A stretch of 64,000 bases of DNA, taken from contig NZ_CP013979.1 of the NCBI RefSeq assembly GCF_001660485.1, positions 2,356,001-2,420,000 of the forward strand. Reading direction: 5' to 3'. The stretch is from Agromyces aureus (lineage in GTDB: Bacteria; Actinomycetota; Actinomycetes; Actinomycetales; Microbacteriaceae). Of this stretch, positions 27,993 to 36,153 are shown piece by piece. A model generated the notes under the pieces. It saw only the letters and a program-made list of their open reading frames with translations. It searched no databases and was not told the origin of the DNA. The position numbers were made by a program, and so were the translations under genes. Each line of letters opens with the position of its first letter. Position 1 is the first letter of the stretch.

Positions 27993-28187
27993 TCAGCGCC
28001 CGGTCGAACCCCGGCGATCGCCGCGCAGCACGAGCGAGCGCAGCACGAAGAAGACCACGACGGCGACCAGCGCGACGATCACGGCCTTCACCAGGAACCA
28101 GACCACGCTGAACACGACATCGACGAGAACCCAGGCGATGACGACCGCGGCGATGACGCCGAGCACGGTCCAGACGGTACGACTCAT
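27993..28187 (-). CDS. Small two-helix membrane protein
   Basis: 64 residues, almost wholly hydrophobic: residues 4-26 and 28-50 form two predicted membrane helices (VWTVLGVIAAVVIAWVLV, WFLVKAVIVALVAVVVFFVL) and the end is basic (RGDRRGSTGR). No family recognised. The ATG follows TAGCCT-N6, a leaderless promoter, which supports expression. It could be a small envelope-stress or transporter-associated peptide, but nothing in the neighbourhood says which. Confidence 0.6.
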   Translation of the reverse strand: MSRTVWTVLGVIAAVVIAWVLVDVVFSVVWFLVKAVIVALVAVVVFFVLRSLVLRGDRRGSTGR

Positions 28188-28193
28188 GTCTCG

Positions 28194-28199
28194 AGGCTA
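28194..28199 (-). promoter_or_regulatory. -10 element of the 64-residue gene, leaderless type
   Basis: TAGCCT on the minus strand, 6 nt, then ATG at 28187. Confidence 0.5.
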
Positions 28200-28314
28200 T
28201 CCGAGGGTTCGTGCCGCGAATGACGAGCGGTCTCGGCACCGGTGCCGGCCGGCCGACCGACTGCACCGCCGATCGCCGGGCCCGACCGCCCGGACCGGCA
28301 CTCGCGCCGGGGGC

Positions 28315-28320
28315 TACGAT
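28315..28320 (+). promoter_or_regulatory. Candidate -10 element of the class II amidotransferase gene
   Basis: TACGAT, giving a leader of roughly 58 nt before the ATG at 28385. Confidence 0.4.
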
Positions 28321-28384
28321 GGCGGTGGACGCGGCGCTCGGAGGGAGGGTCGCGGCCGGACGATGACGTTCAGGGGGTCGCGAG

Positions 28385-29224
28385 ATGTGTCGTTGGCTGG
28401 CCTATTCAGGCGAACCGCTCCAACCGTCGATCCTGGTGCTCGACGCGCAGCACTCGCTCGTCGCCCAGTCGCTCGACTCGCCGCTCGGCGCCGAGACCGT
28501 GAACGGCGACGGGTTCGGCTTCGGCTGGTATCCGAGCGGCACGACGAGGGATCCGCTGCCGCACCTGTTCCACAGCATCGAACCCGCCTGGAACGACGAG
28601 AACCTGCGAGAGCTCACCATGGCCGTCGAGAGCCCGCTGTTCTTCAGCCACGTCAGGGCGGCCGGCGGCCCGCCGATCCAGCAGACGAACTGCCACCCCT
28701 TCCGCCACAACCGCTGGCTGTTCATGCACAACGGCTCGATCGCAGAGTTCGGCCGACTCAAGCGAGACCTCACGTTCGCGGTCGACCCGGCGCTCTACCC
28801 GAGCATCCGCGGAACCACGGACTCCGAGGTGCTCTTCCACCTCGCGCTGACCTTCGGCCTGCAGGATGACCCGGTCGACGGCGTGCGCAGGGCCATCCGC
28901 TTCGTCGAGGAGACCGGGCATGCCGCGGGGGTGCCGTTCCCGATGCAGGGCACCGTCGCCGTCTCCGACGGCGTGACGCTCTGGGCATTCCGGTATTCGA
29001 CGCAGGGCCGTACACGAACGCTGTTCCACTCCGCCGACATCCCGACGCTCCGCAAGATGTACCCCGAGGCCGACCGGCTCTCGCTGTTCGGCGATCGGGC
29101 TCACGTGGTGGTGTCCGAACCGCTCAACGACCTGCCGGGCGCGTTCCTCGAGGTGCCGGAGTCGACCGTCGTCGTCCTCGACGACACGGGCTACCACCAC
29201 GAGCCGTTCCTGCCGCACGAATGA
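28385..29224 (+). CDS. Class II glutamine amidotransferase
   Basis: 279 residues of the Ntn-hydrolase glutaminase fold. Cys2 right after the initiator Met is the nucleophile (MCRWLAYSGEPL); 'GDGFGFGWY', 'HVRAAGGPPIQQTNCHPF' and 'NRWLFMHNGSI' build the glutamine pocket. The family includes EgtC of ergothioneine synthesis, which it resembles in size, but no other egt gene is near, so the substrate is unknown. Probably cytoplasmic. A DHFR-like gene follows at 54 nt and may be cotranscribed. Confidence 0.88.
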   Translation: MCRWLAYSGEPLQPSILVLDAQHSLVAQSLDSPLGAETVNGDGFGFGWYPSGTTRDPLPHLFHSIEPAWNDENLRELTMAVESPLFFSHVRAAGGPPIQQTNCHPFRHNRWLFMHNGSIAEFGRLKRDLTFAVDPALYPSIRGTTDSEVLFHLALTFGLQDDPVDGVRRAIRFVEETGHAAGVPFPMQGTVAVSDGVTLWAFRYSTQGRTRTLFHSADIPTLRKMYPEADRLSLFGDRAHVVVSEPLNDLPGAFLEVPESTVVVLDDTGYHHEPFLPHE

Positions 29225-29277
29225 GGCTGCACGAGTGACGTCGCAGCGATCGACGCCGTTATCGAAAGGAGAACATC

Positions 29278-29859
29278 ATGGGCGACGTGACCATGTACGG
29301 CTCGGTGTCGGTGGACGGGTTCATCGCCGACGACCTCGACCAGCCCGGCCCGCTGTTCGACTGGCTGACGGGCGGCGACGTGCCGCTCGATGAGAGCGGC
29401 GTGCTGCTGGTCTCCCAGGCGTCCTACGACTACGTGCGCCCGTACTGGGATCGGATCGGCGTCACCGTCGTCGGCCGTCACGTCTTCGACCTGACGGACG
29501 GATGGGGCGGCGAACCCCCGAGCGGGATCGCCCACGTCGTCGTCGTGACGCACCGACCCGCGCCCGAGGACTGGAACCCTGCGGCGCCGTTCCACTTCGT
29601 CGACGGCATCGAGGCCGCCCTGGCGAAGGCGCGCGAACTCGCGGGTGATCGCGTCGTCGAGGTCGCCGCCGGTGACGTCGGCGGCCAAGTGCTCGCCGCG
29701 GGTCTGGTCGACGAGGTGCGAATGGATGTCACACCCGTCGTGCTCGGGTCGGGCAAGCGGTACTTCGGAGCCACCCGGTCGCAACTCCTGCTGGAGGATC
29801 CTGAAGAGGCGATCCAGGGCGACCGGGTGCTCCACCTGCGCTACCGCGTGCGGAAGTGA
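29278..29859 (+). CDS. DHFR/RibD-like reductase family protein
   Basis: 193 residues of the dihydrofolate reductase-like RibD C-terminal family ('VTMYGSVSVDGFIADDLDQPGPLFDWL', 'VTVVGRHVFDLTDGWGG', 'VVEVAAGDVGGQVLAAGLVDEVRMDVTPVVLGSGKRYF'). Members are NADPH-dependent reductases of mostly unknown substrate; it is too short and lacks the deaminase half for riboflavin synthesis. GGAG 7 nt before ATG (AAAGGAGAACATC). Convergent with the Dps-linked 89-residue gene. Confidence 0.87.
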   Translation: MGDVTMYGSVSVDGFIADDLDQPGPLFDWLTGGDVPLDESGVLLVSQASYDYVRPYWDRIGVTVVGRHVFDLTDGWGGEPPSGIAHVVVVTHRPAPEDWNPAAPFHFVDGIEAALAKARELAGDRVVEVAAGDVGGQVLAAGLVDEVRMDVTPVVLGSGKRYFGATRSQLLLEDPEEAIQGDRVLHLRYRVRK

Positions 29860-29869
29860 GCCGGGCTCG

Positions 29870-30139
29870 TCAGAGGTCAGTGCCGGGCTGCAGGTCCGAC
29901 GTCGCCGACGTCGACGACGCGCGGCGGAGCAGGTCTTCGAAGCGGCCCTCGTCGAGGACGATCCCCGCGTCGTCGAGGCGCTGAGCGAGCAGCTCACGGG
30001 CGTTCAGGCCCGGGCTGCGCGAGAGGTCGGCCTGCGTCTGCACCACGATGCCGTCGAGGGCGTCGTCGACCGTGCGGTCGTTCTGCTCCATCAGCGGAGC
30101 ATCCTGGACCGCGTTCGGGTCCTCGGAGTGGTCGGTCAT
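29870..30139 (-). CDS. Hypothetical 89-residue acidic protein
   Basis: Starts MTDHSEDPNAVQ and has a helical core 'RTVDDALDGIVVQTQADLS' and 'LNARELLAQRLDDAGIVLDEGRFEDLLRRA'. No membrane segment, no Cys; probably a small cytoplasmic helical protein. The family is not recognised. It begins 41 nt after dps on the same strand with GAAGGGATCT upstream, so it is likely cotranscribed with dps and may act in the same stress response (inference). Confidence 0.6.
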   Translation of the reverse strand: MTDHSEDPNAVQDAPLMEQNDRTVDDALDGIVVQTQADLSRSPGLNARELLAQRLDDAGIVLDEGRFEDLLRRASSTSATSDLQPGTDL

Positions 30140-30180
30140 CTCAGATCCCTTCTGGACCCGGCCGGGGCCGGATGGTCGGC

Positions 30181-30744
30181 TCAGGCCTTACGGGCCACGC
30201 GGTTCTCGGCGCTGACCATCCACGCGTACTGCTCGAGCTGTTCGAGGATGGCGTGAAGGATGTCGGCGCTCGTCGGATCCTCCTCGTCGACCGCGTCGTG
30301 CACCTCGCGACAGGTGGAGACGGTGGCCTCCAGACGCTCGGTGACGAGGTCGACGACCGACGTGGTGTCGAGTTCGCCGGGCGGGAACTCGGGAAGCGTC
30401 GTCGTCTCGGCGACGGTGTCGCTGCGCCCATCGGGGAGCGCGTGGAGCGCCCGCATCCGCTCGGCGACGGTGTCGCTGAATTCGCGCGCGGACTCGATGA
30501 TCTCGTCGAGCTGGCGGTGGGTGTCACGGAAGTTCGTGCCGACGACGTTCCAGTGCGCCTGCTTGCCCTGCGAGGCGAGTTCGATGAGGTCGACGAGCAC
30601 CTTCTGCAGGAGCTCGCTGAGCTCCTTCGACGCGGTGAACCCGCGCTCGGCGTTCTGTTCGTCGGTCAGGCCGGCTCCTCGGGCGGGCCGGCGCTTGTTG
30701 CGTGCGGCGGATGACGTGCTGGTACTGCTCTGCTTCGCTGCCAT
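30181..30744 (-). CDS. dps: Dps family ferritin-like DNA protection protein
   Basis: Stores iron and shields DNA in stationary phase and oxidative stress. 187 residues with the ferroxidase site at subunit interfaces visible in 'QGKQAHWNVVGTNFRDTHRQLDEIIESARE'. The first 25 residues are rich in Lys/Arg/Ser/Thr, the type of N-terminal tail that binds DNA in mycobacterial Dps1. The ATG follows a TAGCCT-N6 leaderless promoter. Located beside the Mn catalase/alcohol dehydrogenase pair. Confidence 0.92.
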   Translation of the reverse strand: MAAKQSSTSTSSAARNKRRPARGAGLTDEQNAERGFTASKELSELLQKVLVDLIELASQGKQAHWNVVGTNFRDTHRQLDEIIESAREFSDTVAERMRALHALPDGRSDTVAETTTLPEFPPGELDTTSVVDLVTERLEATVSTCREVHDAVDEEDPTSADILHAILEQLEQYAWMVSAENRVARKA

Positions 30745-30750
30745 GATCCG

Positions 30751-30756
30751 AGGCTA
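30751..30756 (-). promoter_or_regulatory. -10 element of dps, leaderless type
   Basis: TAGCCT on the minus strand, 6 nt, then ATG at 30744. Confidence 0.5.
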
Positions 30757-30819
30757 CGCAGCGGCCGACCACCCGTCACCGGGATTGTCCGTGGTGAGGT
30801 ACTTGTGCTAACCCGGAGC

Positions 30820-31995
30820 TCAGGGCTCGAGGACGACCTTGATGCAGCCGTCCTCCTTCTTCATGAAGGTCTCGTACATCTCGGGTGCCCGGTCGAGCGG
30901 CACGCGATGCGTCACGAGGTCTTCGACGCCCAGCGGGTCGGCAGGGTCCTCGACGAGCGGCAGCAGTTCGTCGAGCCACGTGTGCACGTTGCACTGCCCC
31001 ATCCGCAGTGCGATCTGCTTGTCGAACATGGTGATCAGGGGCATCGGGTCGGCCGCTCCGGCGTACACCCCGCTGAGCGAGACGGTGCCGCCGCGCCCGA
31101 CGAGGTCGAGCGCGAGGTGGATCGCCGCCAGCCGATCGACGCCCGCTTTCTTCATGACGGGCTTCGCGAGGGCATCGGGCAGGATCCCGACCGCCTTCTG
31201 CACGAACTCGACGCCGGGGTTGCCGTGCGCCTCCATGCCGACGGCGTCGATCACGCTTTCGGGCCCGCGCCCTTCGGTCTCGTCGCGCAGCCGATCGACC
31301 AGGTCGTCGGCGAGATCGAAGGTCTCGATTCCGTGCCGCTCCGCCATCGCCCTGCGCTCGGGAACCGGGTCGACCGCGAGCACCCGGTGGCCGAGGCTGC
31401 GTCCGATGCGGGCGGCGAACTGCCCGACCGGTCCAAGGCCGAGCACGGCGAGCGTGCCGCCTTCGGGCACGTTCGCGTACTGCACACCCTGCCACGCCGT
31501 CGGCAGGATGTCGCTGAGGAACAGGTACCGATCGTCGGGTAGCTCGCGGCCGACCCTGTACGCGTTCGCGTCGGCCCGCCGCACCCGCAGGTACTCGGCC
31601 TGGCCTCCGGGTACCGACCCGTAGAGGTCGGTGTACCCGTAGAGGTCGGCGCCGGTCTCGGTCGCGCGGTTCTGGGTCGTCTCGCACTGGGTCGTGAGGC
31701 CGAGGCGGCACATGTGGCACTGGCCGCAGGCGATCACGAACGGCACGACGACCCGGTCTCCCACGGCGAGGGTCGTGACGGCCGGCCCGACCTCGACGAT
31801 GACGCCCATCGGCTCGTGTCCGAGCACGTCGCCCTTCGACAGGAACGGGCCGAGCACGTTGTAGAGGTGGAGATCCGATCCGCAGATCGCCGTCGAGGTG
31901 ATCTGGATGATGACGTCATCGGCCGCTTCGATGCGGGGATCCGGCACGTCCTCGATGCTGACGCTGCCCGTGGACTGCCAGGTGAGGGCTCTCAT
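30820..31995 (-). CDS. Zinc-dependent alcohol dehydrogenase
   Basis: 391 residues, medium-chain dehydrogenase with a GroES-like N-terminal domain and a Rossmann domain. Catalytic zinc: Cys and GHE in 'STAICGSDLHLYN...LGHEPMG'; structural zinc: 'CGQCHMCRLGLTTQC'. NAD(P) site 'LAVLGLGPVGQFAARI'. It most resembles the FdhA/threonine dehydrogenase-like branch with the 'YGSVPGGQAEYLRV' element. Starts at ATG 31995, overlapping the Mn catalase stop by ATGA, so the pair is translationally coupled. Confidence 0.92.
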   Translation of the reverse strand: MRALTWQSTGSVSIEDVPDPRIEAADDVIIQITSTAICGSDLHLYNVLGPFLSKGDVLGHEPMGVIVEVGPAVTTLAVGDRVVVPFVIACGQCHMCRLGLTTQCETTQNRATETGADLYGYTDLYGSVPGGQAEYLRVRRADANAYRVGRELPDDRYLFLSDILPTAWQGVQYANVPEGGTLAVLGLGPVGQFAARIGRSLGHRVLAVDPVPERRAMAERHGIETFDLADDLVDRLRDETEGRGPESVIDAVGMEAHGNPGVEFVQKAVGILPDALAKPVMKKAGVDRLAAIHLALDLVGRGGTVSLSGVYAGAADPMPLITMFDKQIALRMGQCNVHTWLDELLPLVEDPADPLGVEDLVTHRVPLDRAPEMYETFMKKEDGCIKVVLEP

Positions 31996-33053
31996 GATCC
32001 GCCGCCCCGGGACTTCTTCGACGTGGCACCGCGCTTCGTCGCCGTCTTCGTCGCCGGCTTCGACGTCGCACCGACCTTCGACTCCGCCTTCGACGCAGCC
32101 GATACCGTAGGTGCGAAGAGCGGGTCGGCGGCTTCGGCCATCTCCATCTCGGCGGTCGCCTGCACGAGTGCGAGCAGGTCGGCGTCGAGACCCGGCGCGT
32201 ACTCCTCGAACCGCTCGGGGGCGATCGTGGACGGCACGCCCTCGGGGGCCTGCTCGCGACCGTCGAGCTCGGTGCCGTCGTTCGAGGGCGACATGCCCTG
32301 GAAGATGCGGCCCGCCTCGGACTGTCCGGCCAGGTCGAACGTGTACTGCTTGGACTGCAGGCCGAGATCGAGCAACTGCTTGACCTCGGGGAACTGCTCG
32401 GCGTTCGTCTTCGGGATCGGAAGCAGCGTGTTCCACTTGACGCCCAGCGATTCGAGCGCCTTCGCGTACGCGTTCTCGTGGGCTTGGTCGCGCACGATGA
32501 GGTACGCGATCGTCGAGCGCGCCGTGGCGTTGTCGGTCATCTCGTAGATGCGGCACTTCTGCAGCCGACCCGTGGATTCGAGCATCAGGTTGTAGAGCAG
32601 GTCCAGCGGCAGGTTGCCCGAGTTGTACACGTAGCTCCCGCTCCACGGGTTGCCCGCCGCATCGACGGGCAGGGCGCCCTGCGCACCGACCAGGTAGTGG
32701 TGGATGTTGCCCTCGTCGAGTGCGATCTTCAACGGCGTCGCCCCTCCCGCGCCCGGGGCGTCGACCGGGTCGGTGGGCTTGCCCTGATACCTCGGCGATC
32801 CGTCGAGCAATCGCGAGATCGTCGTGCCGATCAGCTCGACATGGCTGATCTCCTCGGTGCCGATGCCCTGGATCAGGTCGCGGTACGGCTTGCCGTTCGG
32901 ACCGCGGAAGTTCATGGCCTGGAACAGGTACTGCATCATCGTGCGCATCTCGCCGAACTGACCGCCGAGCCCCTCCTGCAGCGCGTTCGCCGCGGCGGGA
33001 TCCGGCTCGTCGGGGACGATGTCGTTGATCAGTCGTTGCACGTGGAAGAACAT
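31992..33053 (-). CDS. Manganese catalase
   Basis: Disproportionates hydrogen peroxide at a di-manganese centre. 353 residues: ferritin-like four-helix core with ligands Glu35 (GQFGEMRTMM), Glu68 and His71 (TEEISHVEL), Glu in LMLESTGR and His in RDQAHENAYAKAL. The last 50 residues form a Lys/Ala/Thr/Ser tail (SKPATKTATKRGATSKK) that could bind nucleic acid or cell wall; the function is unknown. GGGGG about 8 nt before ATG. First gene of an operon with the alcohol dehydrogenase. Confidence 0.94.
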   Translation of the reverse strand: MFFHVQRLINDIVPDEPDPAAANALQEGLGGQFGEMRTMMQYLFQAMNFRGPNGKPYRDLIQGIGTEEISHVELIGTTISRLLDGSPRYQGKPTDPVDAPGAGGATPLKIALDEGNIHHYLVGAQGALPVDAAGNPWSGSYVYNSGNLPLDLLYNLMLESTGRLQKCRIYEMTDNATARSTIAYLIVRDQAHENAYAKALESLGVKWNTLLPIPKTNAEQFPEVKQLLDLGLQSKQYTFDLAGQSEAGRIFQGMSPSNDGTELDGREQAPEGVPSTIAPERFEEYAPGLDADLLALVQATAEMEMAEAADPLFAPTVSAASKAESKVGATSKPATKTATKRGATSKKSRGGGS

Positions 33054-33092
33054 GGGCGACCCCCTGATTGGTGTGCGGCGTTGCGAGCGGCA

Positions 33093-33098
33093 AGGCTA
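33093..33098 (-). promoter_or_regulatory. Candidate -10 element of the Mn catalase operon
   Basis: TAGCCT on the minus strand, about 40 nt before the start codon. Confidence 0.4.
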
Positions 33099-33300
33099 CG
33101 TCGGCGCTCGTCGGAGCCATCAGGGGCTTGACACGGTGCACGGGTCACGACGATGCGCGCGCGGGGTGGGGAGGCGCGCAGAGCTCTCTCGCCGTCGGGG
33201 ACTCACCTCGAAAGTCAAGGCTCTATGCCGAATCTCGTCGGCGACCTACCGTGAGGCGAGCGGGGGCCTCGAACCACCGCATCGAGATGGAGGCTTCACC

Positions 33301-33372
33301 ATGGCCGGCACGATGACGACGCACGCTGAGCCCGAGACGCCAGGCCATCCACCGACCCGAGGTACCCCGTGA
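33301..33372 (+). CDS. 23-residue coupling ORF before a zinc-ribbon protein
   Basis: A 23-codon ORF (MAGTMTTHAEPE..., Pro/Thr-rich) with a strong ribosome binding site, GGAGG 7-8 nt before ATG. Its stop overlaps the GTG start of the next gene in the string GTGA. It may be a small protein or simply a device to feed ribosomes to the 49-residue gene. The region from the Mn catalase start to here (33054-33300) otherwise holds only the catalase promoter. Confidence 0.45.
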   Translation: MAGTMTTHAEPETPGHPPTRGTP

Positions 33373-33518
33373 TCTGCCGCAACTGCGACTCACCCGGGGT
33401 GCGGATCGTGAGCGCCTCGACCGTGAGGCCCGGTATCACCCGGCCGCCGTCGATGGCCATGTGCCTGCTCTGCGGGGAGACCTGGGTGCTCATCGCCTCC
33501 GCCACCGGCAGGGCGTGA
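33369..33518 (+). CDS. 49-residue zinc-ribbon protein
   Basis: Starts GTG and reads M-I-C-R-N-C at the N terminus, then CLLCGETW near residue 32: two CxxC knuckles about 26 residues apart, the layout of a small rubredoxin-like zinc ribbon. The Arg/Val-rich linker is basic. Its start overlaps the 23-residue ORF by GTGA, and GAGG lies 6 nt upstream. It ends 6 nt before the convergent FAD oxidoreductase stop. Function unknown; small zinc ribbons often bind nucleic acid or other proteins. Confidence 0.55.
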   Translation: MICRNCDSPGVRIVSASTVRPGITRPPSMAMCLLCGETWVLIASATGRA

Positions 33519-33524
33519 GGCCGC

Positions 33525-34976
33525 TCAGTCGAGCGAGAGGTTGGGTCGCGCCCGCACGCCGAACTCGTGGCGCAGGGCGCTGCGAGCCGCGTACCAGCCG
33601 TTGAGGCCCGTGACGCCGGGGCCGGGCGGCGTCGACGCAGACGCGAGGTACACGCCGCCCACTGGCGTGCGCCAGGGATCGGTCGAGAGCACCGGGCGTC
33701 GCAGCAGCTGCCCGATCGTCGGAGCGCCCGAGGCGATGTCGCCGAGCACGTAGTTCGGGTCGTACCGTTCGACATCGAGCGCCGTGCGGCTCGACGCCCC
33801 GAGCACCAGGTCGCGGAATCCGGGTGCGAACCGCTCGATCTGCCGGGTGATCGCCTCGCGCTGGTCGAGGTCGGATCCGCGGGGCACGTGCGTGTACGCC
33901 CAGAGCACGTGGCGCCCGGCGGGCGCGCGGGTGTCGTCGACGATCGACGGCTGCGAGACGAGCACGTACGGCGCCTCCGCGTGGCGGCCGCGGGCGACGT
34001 CGCGTTCGGCACGGGCGATCTCGGCGCGGGTGCCGCCGACGTGCACGGTTCCCGCCGCGCGGAGTTCGGGATTCGCCCACGGCACCGGGCCCGACAGGGC
34101 GAAGTCGACCTTGGCGACCGCGTTGCCGTAGCGGAACGCCTGCAGTGCCCTGGCGTAGCGCCGCGGCATCCGCTCGCCCACGATCGCGACGAGCGCCTTC
34201 GGGGTGACGTCGAACAGCACCGCGCGGGCACGTGGCAGCTCGCGCAGGTCGGTGATCTCGGCGTTCGTCGTGATCGTGCCGCCGTGCGCGAGCAGGTCGT
34301 CGGCGAGCGCGTCGACGATCGACTGGCTGCCACCGACCGGGATCGGCCAGCCGCGCGCGTGCGCGTACGTGCCGAGCGAGAGGGCCACCCCGGCGGGCGC
34401 GAGGCCCGGAAGCGGGAGGATCGCGTGGGCGGCGACCCCGGCCAGCATGGCCGGCGCGACCTGCTCGGCGAAGCGCGCGTTCCAGAGCGGCGAGCCCTGC
34501 TCGAGCGCACGCAGCCCGAACCGGGCCGCGGTCACCGGGTCGCGCGGCACACCGAGCAGGTTGCTGCCCGTGAACTCGGCCACCGCGTCGGCGTGCGCCA
34601 CCAGGGGCTCGAACAAACGGCGGTACGCCCGCCCGTCGCGGCCCAGCCCGTCGACCGTGCGGTCGAGGTCGCGGTACGCGAGGCCGGCCGCGCCGCCGTC
34701 GAGCGGGTGCCCGTAGGCGACCGCCGGATGCCGCAGCTCGACGCGTCGGGCCAACTGGAACTCGCGGAAGAACCGCGAAGCCAGGGCCATCGGATGCACC
34801 GCCGAGCACACGTCGTGCCGGAATCCGGGCACCGTGAGCTCCGCCGTGCGCGCCCCGCCGCCGATCGTGTCGCCCCGCTCGAACACCTGCACGCGCAGGC
34901 CTGCCCGAGCCAGGGTCACGGCCGCCGCGAGCCCGTTGGGCCCCGCGCCGACGACGACGGCATCGGCATCCGTCAC
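33525..34976 (-). CDS. Phytoene-desaturase-like FAD oxidoreductase
   Basis: 483 residues of the NAD(P)/FAD-dependent, CrtI/PDS-like amine oxidase superfamily. The dinucleotide-binding motif is at the very N terminus (DAVVVGAGPNGLAAAVTLARAG), followed by 'FERGDTIGGGARTAELT' and 'HDVCSAVHPMALASRFF'; the C terminus has 'GVYLASASTPPGPGVTGLNGWYAA', the FAD pyrophosphate site. No carotenoid genes are nearby, so the substrate is unknown. GTG 34976 was chosen because it begins the FAD motif and is coupled by GTGA to a 23-codon ORF that has the good ribosome binding site. Confidence 0.85.
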   Translation of the reverse strand: MTDADAVVVGAGPNGLAAAVTLARAGLRVQVFERGDTIGGGARTAELTVPGFRHDVCSAVHPMALASRFFREFQLARRVELRHPAVAYGHPLDGGAAGLAYRDLDRTVDGLGRDGRAYRRLFEPLVAHADAVAEFTGSNLLGVPRDPVTAARFGLRALEQGSPLWNARFAEQVAPAMLAGVAAHAILPLPGLAPAGVALSLGTYAHARGWPIPVGGSQSIVDALADDLLAHGGTITTNAEITDLRELPRARAVLFDVTPKALVAIVGERMPRRYARALQAFRYGNAVAKVDFALSGPVPWANPELRAAGTVHVGGTRAEIARAERDVARGRHAEAPYVLVSQPSIVDDTRAPAGRHVLWAYTHVPRGSDLDQREAITRQIERFAPGFRDLVLGASSRTALDVERYDPNYVLGDIASGAPTIGQLLRRPVLSTDPWRTPVGGVYLASASTPPGPGVTGLNGWYAARSALRHEFGVRARPNLSLD

Positions 34977-35044
34977 GACGTCTCGTCGATCTGTCGGCGG
35001 GCCCCGGCGACAGCGGAGGCGAGGCGGTGAACGCTCCGTGACAT
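34973..35044 (-). CDS. 23-residue coupling ORF before the FAD oxidoreductase
   Basis: ATG with GGGAGG 6 nt upstream, then 23 codons (MSRSVHRLASAVAGARRQ...), basic and helical, ending in TGA that overlaps the FAD oxidoreductase GTG as GTGA. The downstream gene lacks its own ribosome binding site, so this ORF probably supplies translation to it. Whether the peptide itself acts is unknown. The rest of 35045-35204 shows nothing. Confidence 0.5.
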   Translation of the reverse strand: MSRSVHRLASAVAGARRQIDETS

Positions 35045-35204
35045 CGTGTTCCTCCCGGCCGCGCGCTCGGGCGGGTTCTTCGCAGTGCACCGGCCTGCGC
35101 TCGTGCGGTCTGATGCCGACGTTACCCGGTCGGACGCTGCCGTTCACCGGGTTGACAGCGCGTGTCGGCCTGCTGAACCAGGCCGGTCCGGGCGGGTGCA
35201 GCGG

Positions 35205-35555
35205 TCAGCGCAGTGCCGGCTCTCGCGAACGAACCCGTCCCGCCGGGTGAGCTCTCGCGGGCGCGGGCGGCGCGGGCGGCTCGGGCACGATCCGAAGCAC
35301 GCCCGACATGCCCGCACGCTCGGACATCGTGCCGAGCCACGCCGGATTGATCGCCGGGTGACGGTTGCCGGAGTAGACGAACTGCACGCGTGACTGGGCC
35401 GTCATCCAGATCGTGACGGATCGTCCGGCATGCAGCAGGCTCATCGCGAACTTCTCGTTGCGCCGAAACTTGTCGACGATCACGATCTGCAGGTGCGCGA
35501 GCACTCGATCGTCGAGGTCGACCTCGAGTCTGGTGTCGTAAATGAACAGGCCCAT
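35205..35555 (-). CDS. DUF7882 family protein, copy B
   Basis: 116 residues: MGLFIYDTRLEVDLDDRVLAHLQIVI, then 'RRNEKFAMSLLHAGRSVTIWMTAQSRVQFVYSG', then 'NPAWLGTMSERAGMSGVLRIVPEP'. This is the Microbacteriaceae family often mislabelled ATP-dependent DNA ligase in databases. Function unknown; no ligase motif is visible. Paralogue of the protein at 36357-36680 (shared GxFIYDT, DRVLAHLQ, RLVPEP blocks), with a longer Pro/Ala/Arg C-terminal tail. GGAGG 9 nt before ATG. Confidence 0.8.
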   Translation of the reverse strand: MGLFIYDTRLEVDLDDRVLAHLQIVIVDKFRRNEKFAMSLLHAGRSVTIWMTAQSRVQFVYSGNRHPAINPAWLGTMSERAGMSGVLRIVPEPPAPPAPARAHPAGRVRSREPALR

Positions 35556-35648
35556 GGCCGTTCGCCTCCGTGCCGTTCTGAACGAACGGTCGCCGGGGCC
35601 GATACCGATACGCCGGGAACACTTCACGGCGGAGATGACTACGTTCCG

Positions 35649-35654
35649 AGCCTA
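35649..35654 (-). promoter_or_regulatory. Candidate -10 element of DUF7882 copy B
   Basis: TAGGCT on the minus strand, 93 nt before the start, implying a leader of about 87 nt. The remaining 35556-35836 stretch shows no gene. Confidence 0.4.
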
Positions 35655-35836
35655 CCTCGCAGACCCCATTCCGGGGGATGCGAGGGACAGACGGTCAGTC
35701 GGACTCGTCTGGCATCACGGCTCGTCGATCCAGACCGCACGCCGAGACACGCCAACTCGGTCCCGCTCGACGACGCCCGGGCTCGAATCGCGCACGTCGT
35801 CGCGCCATTCGCGCCCTTCGTCGCGCTGATCGATGC

Positions 35837-36115
35837 TCACTGCAGGTCGAACGGGTCGAGCGCCGACGGTGGCAGCCATGGCTCGTCGGAGTCCGAATGC
35901 TCGAGCACGTCGCCATCGACATCGGTCACCTCGACCGACAGGCTCATGCCGGGCGAGACGAAGACGCTCACGGTGCGATCGGGCGACCGCATCGCCTCGA
36001 CGAAACCCCCTCCCGCTCGAACCAGTCCGGTGATGTTCGCCATGACGGTCTCGGGGTCGTGGTCCGCCGGTAGGAGGTACTCCCGCCCGTCGATCTTCAT
36101 CCGCGTTCGGAGCAT
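35837..36115 (-). CDS. Small 'SPG' protein, copy B
   Basis: 92 residues from ATG 36115 (or 87 from ATG 36100, MKIDGREYLL). The core reads beta-helix-beta: 'KIDGREYLLPADHDPETVMANITGLVRAGGGFVEAM' then 'VSVFVSPGMSLSVEVTD', with an acidic tail. It aligns by eye with the 68-residue protein directly upstream in the SPG segment and overall order, so the two are probably paralogues. Family not recognised. Same strand as the DUF7882 genes. The start is uncertain because neither ATG has a good ribosome binding site. Confidence 0.6.
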   Translation of the reverse strand: MLRTRMKIDGREYLLPADHDPETVMANITGLVRAGGGFVEAMRSPDRTVSVFVSPGMSLSVEVTDVDGDVLEHSDSDEPWLPPSALDPFDLQ

Positions 36116-36153
36116 CAGGTGATCCGTCCGTTCCGTTTCGTCTGCGTGCGGGT

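Noticed and set aside
33128..33156. TTGACA at 33128 as a -35 for the small zinc-ribbon pair
   Set aside because: No TANNNT hexamer lies 16-18 nt downstream (CGATGC there), so I do not call a promoter.
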